Shown one piece after another: positions 1 through 5,673 of a stretch of 7,402 bases of DNA (within the stretch, counting starts at the first letter, position 1; each line of letters starts with the position of its first letter). Position numbers and translations under genes: made by a program. The DNA comes from Limimaricola sp041580155 (GTDB lineage Bacteria; Pseudomonadota; Alphaproteobacteria; Rhodobacterales; Rhodobacteraceae), in contig JBFGEI010000147.1 of NCBI GenBank assembly GCA_041580155.1, positions 1 through 7,402 on the forward strand, in the 5' to 3' direction. The notes beneath the pieces are model-generated. The model saw only the letters and a program-made list of their open reading frames with translations. It did not search any database and was not told the DNA's origin.

Positions 1-1249
1 GGAGGGCGCGAAAGAGCGCTTCCTGTCGGGCAGCGTCGACCCCGAGGCCTACCTGCAGGTGTTCGACATCCTCGACGTCTGGTTCGACAGCGGGTCGACC
101 CATGCTTTCGTATTGCGCGACCGGGCGGACGGCTCCGAGGACGGGCTGGCGGATCTCTACCTCGAGGGCACCGACCAGCATCGCGGATGGTTTCATTCCT
201 CGATGCTGCAGGCCTGCGGCACCATCGGCCGCGCGCCGTATCGGGGCGTGCTGACCCATGGCTTCACGCTCGACGAGAAGGGCATGAAGATGTCCAAGAG
301 CCTGGGCAACACGGTCAGCCCGGCCGACGTCACCAAGCAGTACGGTGCCGACATCCTGCGGCTTTGGGTGGCGCAGTCGGATTATACCGCCGACCTGCGG
401 ATCGGTTCGGAGATCCTGAAGGGCACCGCGGACGGCTATCGCCGGCTGCGCAACACGATGCGGTTCCTCCTGGGGTCGCTGGCGGATTTCACCGAGGCCG
501 ACCGGGTCGCGCCGTCGGAGATGCCCGAACTGGAGCGCTGGGTACTGCACCGGCTGGCCGAGCTCGATGAGGCGGTGCGCAAGGGCTATGATTCCTACGA
601 CTTCCAGGGCGTGTTCCAGGCGGTGTTCACCTTCGCGACCGTCGAGCTGTCGGCGTTCTACTTCGACGTCCGCAAGGACGCGCTGTACTGCGACGGCGAT
701 ACCGCTCGGCGCCGGGCGGCGCGCACCGTGCTCGACGTGCTGTTCCATCGGTTGACGACCTGGCTGGCGCCGATCCTGGTGTTCACGATGGAAGAGGTCT
801 GGCTGGAGCGGAACCCGGGCGACGACGCCTCCGTGCATCTGACCGACATGCCTGACACGCCGCAGGACTGGCGCGATGAGGCGCTGGCCGCGAAGTGGGC
901 GGCGATCCGCAAGGTGCGCCGCGTGGTCACCGCGGCGCTCGAGATCGAGCGCCGCGACAAGGTGATCGGTGCCTCGCTCGAGGCGGCGCCGGTTGTGCAT
1001 GTCGACGATATCGAGGCGCTGGCGGCGCTCAAGAGCGTCGCCTTCGAGGATCTCTGCATCACCTCGGCGGTCTACCTGACCGGCGATCCGGCGCCCGCCG
1101 AGGCGTTCCGCCTGCCCGAGGTCGAGGGCGTCGGCGTGGTGTTCGAGCGCGCCGATGGCGAGAAGTGCCAGCGCTGCTGGAAAATCCTGCCGGATGTCGG
1201 CCGCCATGCGCACCCGGGCGTCTGCGCGCGCTGCGATTCGGCGCTGTAA
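1..1249 (+). CDS. ileS: Isoleucyl-tRNA synthetase, C-terminal part (5' end outside window)
   Basis: Cytoplasmic class I aminoacyl-tRNA synthetase that charges tRNA-Ile with isoleucine. The frame is already open at base 2, so the gene starts upstream; about 415 residues are visible of the 900-1000 usual for the family. Visible in order: the catalytic-core motif WFDSGSTH (80-103), the EGTDQHRGWF segment, and the KMSKS signature (287-301, within GMKMSKSLGN), which helps catalyse aminoacyl-adenylate formation. The helical anticodon-binding domain follows (about 500-900). At the C terminus is a four-cysteine zinc motif, CQRC (from 1166) and CARC (from 1223), typical of bacterial IleS. The gene ends in TAA. 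The GTG at 59 is an internal valine codon, not a start. In many bacteria lspA follows ileS; here a DMT transporter does. Identification is secure from KMSKS plus the zinc tail; only the N terminus and true length are unknown. Confidence 0.97.
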   Translation, partial: EGAKERFLSGSVDPEAYLQVFDILDVWFDSGSTHAFVLRDRADGSEDGLADLYLEGTDQHRGWFHSSMLQACGTIGRAPYRGVLTHGFTLDEKGMKMSKSLGNTVSPADVTKQYGADILRLWVAQSDYTADLRIGSEILKGTADGYRRLRNTMRFLLGSLADFTEADRVAPSEMPELERWVLHRLAELDEAVRKGYDSYDFQGVFQAVFTFATVELSAFYFDVRKDALYCDGDTARRRAARTVLDVLFHRLTTWLAPILVFTMEEVWLERNPGDDASVHLTDMPDTPQDWRDEALAAKWAAIRKVRRVVTAALEIERRDKVIGASLEAAPVVHVDDIEALAALKSVAFEDLCITSAVYLTGDPAPAEAFRLPEVEGVGVVFERADGEKCQRCWKILPDVGRHAHPGVCARCDSAL

Positions 1250-1259
1250 TGAAAGCAGC

Positions 1260-1286
1260 CCGCCGCCGTGCCAGCCGCGGCGGCGG
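1260..1286 (+). terminator. GC-rich hairpin after ileS, possible terminator
   Basis: Eleven bases after the ileS stop, CCGCCGCCG (1260-1268) is perfectly complementary to CGGCGGCGG (1278-1286) across a 9-base loop. The following bases are AATTGCGTATTT, only moderately T-rich, so this is not a textbook intrinsic terminator. Position just after a stop codon and stem strength favour a terminator or a 3'-end stabiliser for the ileS transcript. In DNA this GC-rich some such stems arise by chance. Confidence 0.4.
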
Positions 1287-1289
1287 AAT

Positions 1290-1351
1290 TGCGTATTTGA
1301 AGAACAAAGTAACGAGGTGCGCTCCGGGTTACTTTGTCCCTGAAATACGCA
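1290..1351. repeat. Two-box inverted repeat between ileS and the DMT transporter gene
   Basis: The left arm has GCGTATTT (1291-1298), a 5-base spacer GAAGA, then ACAAAGTAAC (1304-1313). The right arm is its reverse complement: GTTACTTTGT (1328-1337), spacer CCCTG, then AAATACGC (1343-1350). Both boxes match perfectly, and T1290/A1351 adds a pair, so 21 of 24 opposed positions can pair around a 14-base loop (1314-1327). All three mismatches lie in the spacer. The arms are clearly richer in A+T than their surroundings. The element ends 19 bases before the transporter ATG. It could be an RNA hairpin in the leader, a paired protein-binding site, or a dispersed palindromic repeat; the sequence alone does not decide. 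Confidence 0.75.
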
Positions 1352-1370
1352 TCCTCGGGCGACACCGGCG

Positions 1371-2207
1371 ATGAGCGTTCCGGTCTTCCTTGCGGTGATG
1401 CTGGCGGCGTTGCTGCACGCCAGCTGGAACGCGCTGATCAAGCTCGGGACGTCGAAGCTGGCGGGGATGGTGATCCTGACGCTGGTGCAGGGCGGTCTCG
1501 GCCTTGCCGTGGCACTGACCCGGCCCTGGCCGGCGGCCGAGGTCTGGCCCTGGGTCGCCGCTTCGGCGCTGTGCCATGCCGGCTACAACACCTTTCTCGC
1601 CGTGGCCTACGAACATGGCGATCTCAGCCGGGTCTACCCGATCGCTCGCGGCGCCGCGCCATTGGCGGTGCTGCTGGCCAGCGGGCTGTTCCTGTCGGAT
1701 GCGATCGCGCCGATGTCGGTGCTCGGCATCCTGGTACTGGGGGCCGGGATCTTCGGCATGGCGCGGGGCGCGCTGGGCTCGGGCGAGAGCCGCAGGCTCA
1801 TTCCCTACGCGCTGGGCGCCTCTGCGGGCACCGCGGGCTACACGCTGGTCGACGGGCTTGGCGCGCGGGTGTCGGGCGATCCCGTTGCTTTCGTCGGCTG
1901 GTTGTTCGCGGCCTCGGCGCTGCTGTTCGCGCCGATCACCCTGTGGTGGCGTGGACCGGGGCTGTTGCGGGTGTCGGCGCGGGTCTGGGGGCAGGGGGCG
2001 CTGGCGGCCCTGGCGTCGTACGGCGCCTATGGCATCGCGGTCTGGGCGATGACGCTGGCGCCGATCGCGCTGGTCAGCGCGCTGCGCGAGACCTCGATCC
2101 TGTTCGCGGTGCTGATCGGCTGGTCGCTGTTCGGCGACCGGGTCGACCGCGGCAAGCTGGTCTCGGCGGCGCTGATCGTGTCGGGGGTGGCGCTGACCCG
2201 GCTCTAG
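1371..2207 (+). CDS. DMT superfamily (EamA-type) transporter, substrate unknown
   Basis: Inner-membrane protein of 278 residues, the usual length for the ten-helix drug/metabolite transporter superfamily. Hydrophobic segments lie at roughly residues 3-22, 31-50, 60-80, 88-108, 112-132, 144-164, 173-193, 205-230, 232-252 and 260-276. Two family features stand out: the N-terminal LLHASWNALIK stretch in helix 1, and GDLSRVYPIARG (about residues 83-94) before helix 4, typical of EamA proteins in which small solutes or metabolites are exported or exchanged. Nothing visible identifies the substrate. The ATG at 1371 has no clear Shine-Dalgarno sequence and lies 19 bases after the two-box inverted repeat, which may affect expression. 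The stop overlaps the pcs stop on the other strand. The related group annotated as phosphonate-utilisation-associated membrane proteins is a possible subfamily, but no phosphonate genes are nearby. Confidence 0.88.
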   Translation: MSVPVFLAVMLAALLHASWNALIKLGTSKLAGMVILTLVQGGLGLAVALTRPWPAAEVWPWVAASALCHAGYNTFLAVAYEHGDLSRVYPIARGAAPLAVLLASGLFLSDAIAPMSVLGILVLGAGIFGMARGALGSGESRRLIPYALGASAGTAGYTLVDGLGARVSGDPVAFVGWLFAASALLFAPITLWWRGPGLLRVSARVWGQGALAALASYGAYGIAVWAMTLAPIALVSALRETSILFAVLIGWSLFGDRVDRGKLVSAALIVSGVALTRL

Positions 2208-2899
2208 CCGTCGCGGCCGTGGATCAGCTGCTGCGCCGCGCCGGCGCATATCAGGTAGACCGAGGTAACGACGAGGCCCCAATGGGCCCAGCTCTGCGGG
2301 TCGAAATCGACCCAGGCGGCCCAGCCGGCGAAGAAGGTCCAGGCGAAGGCCATCGGCAGCGACACCCAGCGCCAGCGCTCGGTGCGCACCGGGTGGATGA
2401 ACTTGACCGGGAAGAACATCGTCGCCGCCAGCACCGTGACCAGCGCCAGGATCACCCAGAAGTTCGGCGACAGCGCGAACAGCACCAGCACCAGCATGTT
2501 CCAGCAGCCGGGAAAGCCCGAGAACGAGTTGTCGCGGGTCTTCATCCTGGTGTCGGCGAAATACAGCGCGCTGGTGAAGGTGATCACGATGATCGCGAAC
2601 CAGCCGGTCCAGCCTTCGAGCAGGTTCGACTTGAACAGCGCGTAGGCCGGCACGAAGACGTAGGTCAGGTAGTCGATGATCAGGTCGAGCAGCTCCCCGT
2701 CGAAGATCGGCGCGTTGCGCTTCACGTCGTATCTGCGGGCCAGCGGACCGTCGATGCCGTCGACCGCGAAGGCGACCACCAGCCACAGGAACATCATGCT
2801 CCATTCGCCCTGGACCGCCTCGAGCATGGCCAGCATTGCGAAGACCGCGCCGGTGGCGGTCAGGAGGTGTACACCGAGGGCTTTTTGCGCAGTCGTCAT
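2204..2899 (-). CDS. pcs: Phosphatidylcholine synthase (CDP-diacylglycerol + choline)
   Basis: Integral membrane enzyme that condenses CDP-diacylglycerol with choline to give phosphatidylcholine and CMP, the one-step choline-dependent route found in some proteobacteria. The 231-residue protein carries the CDP-alcohol phosphotransferase motif: D50-G51, A54-R55, then 12 residues, G68, D72 and D76. The 12-residue spacing, rather than the 8 of most family members, is typical of Pcs. Several hydrophobic segments follow (about 78-90, 98-114, 133-162, 178-197, 206-222), fitting an eight-helix topology. The ATG at 2899 is chosen because no other in-frame start lies upstream and the N terminus fits the family. 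There is no Shine-Dalgarno sequence; instead a four-codon frame (2910-2896) ends in a TGA overlapping this ATG. It lies 124 bases downstream of xerC on the same strand, so it may be read from the xerC operon or its own promoter. It implies a PC-containing membrane and a choline supply. Confidence 0.94.
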   Translation of the reverse strand: MTTAQKALGVHLLTATGAVFAMLAMLEAVQGEWSMMFLWLVVAFAVDGIDGPLARRYDVKRNAPIFDGELLDLIIDYLTYVFVPAYALFKSNLLEGWTGWFAIIVITFTSALYFADTRMKTRDNSFSGFPGCWNMLVLVLFALSPNFWVILALVTVLAATMFFPVKFIHPVRTERWRWVSLPMAFAWTFFAGWAAWVDFDPQSWAHWGLVVTSVYLICAGAAQQLIHGRDG

Positions 2900-3023
2900 G
2901 GCGCAGTCATGGCCGATTAGCGGGGCCGGTGCAACGGATGCCGTGCCGGCGTCGCGCCACTGTCGCGCCGGGGTCGCGGTCGGGGTCGCGGCGCTGCCGC
3001 GCGGCCGACCGTCGCCGCCGCGT
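2900..3023. other. Intergenic region between xerC and pcs
   Basis: This 124-base gap is extremely GC-rich. It holds four copies of GTCGCG on the plus strand (starting 2951, 2962, 2973 and 2985), spaced 11, 11 and 12 bases, about one per helical turn. A small hairpin, CGCGGC/GCCGCG around a 3-base loop (2987-3001), could weakly terminate the xerC transcript but has no T-tract on the minus strand. No convincing -35/-10 pair for pcs was found. No coding frame here looks real apart from the four-codon one at the pcs start. Confidence 0.4.
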
Positions 3024-3938
3024 TCAGGCCCGCGGATGGGCGCTGTCGTAGACCTCCATCAGCCGGGCCGCGTCGACCGCGGTATAGGCCTGGGTCGTCG
3101 ACAGCGAAGCGTGGCCCAGCAGCTCCTGGATCGCCCGCAGATCGCCGCCGGCGGTCAGCAGGTGGGTCGCGAAGCTGTGCCGCAACGCGTGCGGCGTCGC
3201 GGTTGCCGGCAGCCCCAGCTGCATCCGCGAGGTCTCCATGACCTTCTGGATCGGCCGCGCCGCCAGCGCGCCGCCGCGCACCCCGCGAAACAGCGGCGCC
3301 TCGGCGCCCAGGCTGTGCGGGCAGAGCCGGACGTAGCCGGCGACCGCCTCGCGCGCCGCCGGTATCACCGGCACCAGCCGCTGCTTGCCGCCCTTGCCGG
3401 TGATCCGCAGCGTCTCGGGCAGCGGCGCGTCGCCGCCGCGCAGCCCCAGCGCTTCTGAGATTCGCAGCCCGCAGCCCCAGAGCAACGTCACCACCGCGAG
3501 GTCGCGCGCCGCGACCCAGGGCTCGCGGGCCTGCAGCTCGACGGTGTCGAGCATGGCGCTGGCGGCGTCCTCGGTCAGCGGCCGCGGCAGCTTGGCGCTG
3601 AACCGCGGCGCCCGGGCCGAGAGCACCGCGGTCGCGGCAAAGCCTTCGCGGTCCGACAGCCAACGGTAGAAGGTCCGCACCGCCGAGAGCGCCCGCGCAA
3701 GCGACCGCGCCGACAGGCCGCGGCCGCGCTCATGCGCCATCCAGGCCCGCATGTCGCCGACCCCGATCCGCGCGATCGCCGCCAGCCCCTGCGCGTCGCC
3801 GTGATGCGCCTGCATGAAGGCCAGGAAGCCCAGAACGTCGTGCTGATAGGCGGCCAGCGTGTTGCGCGCCGCCGCGTTCAACGCCCGCTCGTGGTCGAGC
3901 CAGCGCGCCAGGGCATCGGTGAGCGCCGGCGAGATCAT
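3024..3938 (-). CDS. xerC: Tyrosine recombinase XerC
   Basis: Cytoplasmic site-specific recombinase that, with XerD, resolves chromosome dimers at the dif site near the replication terminus. At 304 residues it matches the family length. An N-terminal SAM-like core-binding domain (about 1-100) with a typical ALNAAARNTLAAYQHDV segment is followed by the catalytic domain (about 120-300). All six catalytic residues are present: R159 (GLRISE), K182 (GKGGKQR), H250 and R253 (HALRH), H276 (LLGH) and the nucleophile Y285 (TQAYTAV). The ATG at 3938 lies 3 bases after the DUF484 stop (TAGGCGATG), so the pair is almost certainly co-transcribed and probably translationally coupled. DUF484 next to xerC is a recurring proteobacterial arrangement and supports XerC over XerD or a phage integrase. 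XerD and dif are not in the window. Confidence 0.93.
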   Translation of the reverse strand: MISPALTDALARWLDHERALNAAARNTLAAYQHDVLGFLAFMQAHHGDAQGLAAIARIGVGDMRAWMAHERGRGLSARSLARALSAVRTFYRWLSDREGFAATAVLSARAPRFSAKLPRPLTEDAASAMLDTVELQAREPWVAARDLAVVTLLWGCGLRISEALGLRGGDAPLPETLRITGKGGKQRLVPVIPAAREAVAGYVRLCPHSLGAEAPLFRGVRGGALAARPIQKVMETSRMQLGLPATATPHALRHSFATHLLTAGGDLRAIQELLGHASLSTTQAYTAVDAARLMEVYDSAHPRA

Positions 3939-3941
3939 CGC

Positions 3942-4649
3942 CTAGCCCAGCCAGCGGCGCATCGCGCGTTCGAAGGTGCCGCCGAAGAACCCCATCAGGT
4001 CGGTGCCCTGCTGCGCGGTGAACTGCTGCGGGTCGGCGGCGCCGAGCAGCAGCATGCCGGGCAGGCGACCGGGGCCGAAATCGAGCTTCAGGCAGGCCTC
4101 GGAGCGGATCGTTCCGGCGCTGTCGCCATAGACCCCGTCCGGTTCCGGCGTGATCTGGCGCAGCGTGACCTGGCGCAGCGGCACGTTGCGGCCCTGGGTG
4201 ACGTAGTCGGCGATGAAGCCGGGCTCGGCCACCGACAGCACGTCGCCAAGCCGTCCGATCACCGGGTCGGCCTCGGGCGAGGTGGTTTCCAGCACCAGCC
4301 GCACCGCGTCGATCCGCAGGATGTCGGCGACGTCGCCCGCGAGATCCTGCAGGAAGACCTCGAACCTGGTGGCGTCCATCATCCGCAGCACCGCGCGGTG
4401 GATCTGGTTGGTGCCGGCGAGGTTCTCATAGGCCGCCGCGATCACCGACCGGTGGGTGTCCTCGAGCCGGTCGAGCCGGGATTCCAGCCGGTCCATCGCG
4501 ATGCCGCGCAGGTCGACGATGTTCGGCCCCATCGCGGCTTCGTTGGCGGCGACCAGCGCGCGCATGATGTCGGTGTCGTCGAGCAGCGCCGCAGGATCGG
4601 CGAGGATCCGGTCGCGGGTGCTGGGGTCGATCAGCGGGTCGGTGGTCAT
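3942..4649 (-). CDS. DUF484 family protein, co-transcribed with xerC
   Basis: A 235-residue soluble protein with no signal peptide or membrane segment. It fits DUF484, a GAF-like family of unknown function commonly encoded directly upstream of xerC. Visible features: an acidic N terminus, a helical segment with heptad-like spacing (about 50-65, MDRLESRLDRLED) that may form a short coiled coil, a central helical stretch, then a mixed alpha/beta part with the family's LPGMLLLGAADPQQF block (about 196-210) and a C-terminal helix. A 15-base direct repeat (CTGGCGCAGCG at 4155 and 4170) encodes a local LRQVTLRQI duplication, probably incidental. The start at 4649 lacks a close Shine-Dalgarno sequence; AAGG lies about 15 bases upstream. 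The family assignment rests on length, gene order and these blocks. Its biochemical role is not known, although the fixed pairing with xerC suggests a link to chromosome maintenance. Confidence 0.87.
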   Translation of the reverse strand: MTTDPLIDPSTRDRILADPAALLDDTDIMRALVAANEAAMGPNIVDLRGIAMDRLESRLDRLEDTHRSVIAAAYENLAGTNQIHRAVLRMMDATRFEVFLQDLAGDVADILRIDAVRLVLETTSPEADPVIGRLGDVLSVAEPGFIADYVTQGRNVPLRQVTLRQITPEPDGVYGDSAGTIRSEACLKLDFGPGRLPGMLLLGAADPQQFTAQQGTDLMGFFGGTFERAMRRWLG

Positions 4650-4775
4650 GCGGCCAGGCTGCCTTCTGCAGATGTCGTGCGGCGCCAGACTACCAGCCCC
4701 GCGCGCCGGGGTCGCCCCCGGTCGGGCGGAACGGCGCGGGGCGCGGCCTTCAAGGCACAGCCCCGCGCCGGCGGA
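4650..4775. other. Intergenic region between transaldolase and DUF484 genes
   Basis: This 126-base gap contains three related GC-rich arms: GCCCCGCGC at 4696-4704, its inverse GCGCGGGGC at 4734-4742, and GCCCCGCGC again at 4760-4768. The middle arm can pair with either neighbour. The first arm also lies in its own palindrome, CCCCG-CGCGC-CGGGG (4697-4711). No clear promoter for DUF484-xerC was recognised on the minus strand, so that pair may depend partly on read-through from the transaldolase gene. Confidence 0.45.
4732..4770 (-). terminator. Strong hairpin just downstream of the transaldolase stop
   Basis: CGGCGCGGGGC (4732-4742) is perfectly complementary to GCCCCGCGCCG (4760-4770): an 11-pair, nearly all-GC stem with a 17-base loop. 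The loop holds a small nested palindrome, GCCTTCAAGGC (4746-4756). On the minus strand the stem begins 5 bases after the TGA, the right place for an intrinsic terminator. Only two T residues follow before the sequence turns GC-rich, so termination could be partial and allow read-through into DUF484-xerC. A further copy of the arm at 4696-4704 can compete for pairing. Confidence 0.55.
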
Positions 4776-5429
4776 TCAGACGATCTTCTGGCCGGTCTTG
4801 GCCCAATCCTTCATGAACGCGTCCAGACCCTTGTCGGTCAGCACGTGGTTCGCCATCGCCTTGATCACCGAAGCCGGTGCGGTGGCGACGTCGGCGCCGA
4901 TCTTCGCGCATTCGCTCATGTGGTTGGCCGAACGGATCGAGGCGGCGAGGATGTTGGTCTCGAAGCCGTAGTTGTCGTAGATCGTGCGGATGTCGGCGAT
5001 CAGGTCGAGCCCGTCCATGTTCAGGTCGTCGAGACGGCCGATGAACGGCGAGATGAAGGTCGCGCCGGCCTTGGCGGCCAGCAGCGCCTGGTTGGCCGAG
5101 AAGCACAGCGTGACGTTGACCATGCGGCCCTCTTCGGACAGCACCTTGCAGGCCTTGAGACCGTCCCAGGTCAGCGGCACCTTGATCGCGATGTTGTCGG
5201 CGATCTTGGCCAGCTCGCGGCCCTCGGCGATCATGCCCTCGGCGTCGAGCGCCACGGTCTCGGCCGAGACCGGGCCGTCGATGATCGAGCAGATCTCGGC
5301 GGTGACTTCCTTGATGTCGCGGCCCGACTTCATGATCAGCGACGGGTTGGTGGTCACGCCATCGACCATGCCCAGCTCGTGCAGTTCGCGGATCTGATCG
5401 ATTTCAGCGGTATCGACGAAGAATTTCAT
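4776..5429 (-). CDS. tal: Transaldolase, small subfamily (often annotated as fructose-6-phosphate aldolase)
   Basis: Cytoplasmic TIM-barrel enzyme of 217 residues in the small FSA/TalC group of class I aldolases. Key residues are visible: D6 (FFVDTA), N28 (TTNPS), the Schiff-base lysine K83 (AIKVPLT), R132 (FIGRLDD), and S164/R166 (AASIR). The two positions that separate the activities favour transaldolase (EC 2.2.1.2): E57 (SAET), where E. coli fructose-6-phosphate aldolase has Gln59, and F129 (SPFIGR), where it has Tyr131. The protein also resembles the Bacillus transaldolase type along its length. The likely role is the non-oxidative pentose phosphate pathway, moving dihydroxyacetone units between sugar phosphates. 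The ATG at 5429 is well supported by AGGGAGA 6 bases upstream. It is a likely single-gene transcript bounded by a strong 3' hairpin. Family certain; transaldolase over aldolase is inferred from two residues. Confidence 0.93.
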   Translation of the reverse strand: MKFFVDTAEIDQIRELHELGMVDGVTTNPSLIMKSGRDIKEVTAEICSIIDGPVSAETVALDAEGMIAEGRELAKIADNIAIKVPLTWDGLKACKVLSEEGRMVNVTLCFSANQALLAAKAGATFISPFIGRLDDLNMDGLDLIADIRTIYDNYGFETNILAASIRSANHMSECAKIGADVATAPASVIKAMANHVLTDKGLDAFMKDWAKTGQKIV

Positions 5430-5435
5430 GGGGTG

Positions 5436-5442
5436 TCTCCCT
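5436..5442 (-). promoter_or_regulatory. Ribosome binding site of the transaldolase gene
   Basis: AGGGAGA on the minus strand, separated by 6 bases from the ATG at 5429. It is the clearest Shine-Dalgarno sequence in the window and fixes the transaldolase start. The other genes whose starts are visible have none at proper spacing, consistent with this being the most strongly translated gene here. Confidence 0.65.
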
Positions 5443-5673
5443 GACAGTCGCGCCCCCGGTGGCGGGACGCATTGGGCGCTGGTTTAGCGCAAAGCCTCGG
5501 ATGGTGGAACACCGCATCGCGGGGCCCCGACCGTCGCCGGGCGCGGATTTCATGTCTTCGGTATATGGGACCCGCGGTGCCGGGCCGGTAGGGGACGGCG
5601 GGCGGCGGGGCTTGAACCGGCCGGCGCCGCGCCGCATGTTGACGCTTTCCCGCCTTCAGGACATCACCCGCCC
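5443..5673. other. Divergent regulatory region between transaldolase gene and priA
   Basis: Promoters for both flanking genes should lie here. For priA, TTGACG (5639-5644) followed after 17 bases by CATCAC (5662-5667) is a possible -35/-10 pair; it would start transcription at or next to the priA ATG. A less GC-rich patch around GTATAT (5561-5566) is another candidate promoter or operator. A bulged stem joins 5579-5589 and 5616-5625 (GCCGGGCCGGT with ACCGGCCGGC). On the minus strand, TTCCAC then CTAAAC at 16-base spacing is a weak transaldolase promoter candidate. None matches consensus well. Short open frames here (plus 5459-5677, minus 5637-5404) resemble no known protein. Confidence 0.35.

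Noticed and set aside
1329..2804. 491-codon minus-strand open frame across the transporter and pcs
   Set aside because: Low-complexity translation with no domain; it overlaps pcs in another frame and lies antisense to the transporter. It is a shadow of two well-supported genes.
3024..3938. Tyrosine recombinase as sign of a mobile element or integron
   Set aside because: Length, DUF484 coupling and housekeeping neighbours fit chromosomal XerC. No att-like repeats, cargo genes or tRNA target are present.
4155..4180. 15-base direct repeat (CTGGCGCAGCG twice) inside DUF484
   Set aside because: In-frame, only two copies, encoding a short LRQVTLRQI stretch; best explained as local coding redundancy.
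3732..5444. 570-codon plus-strand open frame across xerC, DUF484 and the transaldolase gene
   Set aside because: Antisense to three genes with clear motifs; its R/H/Q/V-rich translation is typical of shadow frames in GC-rich DNA.
5404..5637. 77-codon minus-strand frame overlapping the transaldolase start
   Set aside because: It overlaps the strong ribosome binding site and start of the transaldolase gene in another frame, and its composition looks noncoding.
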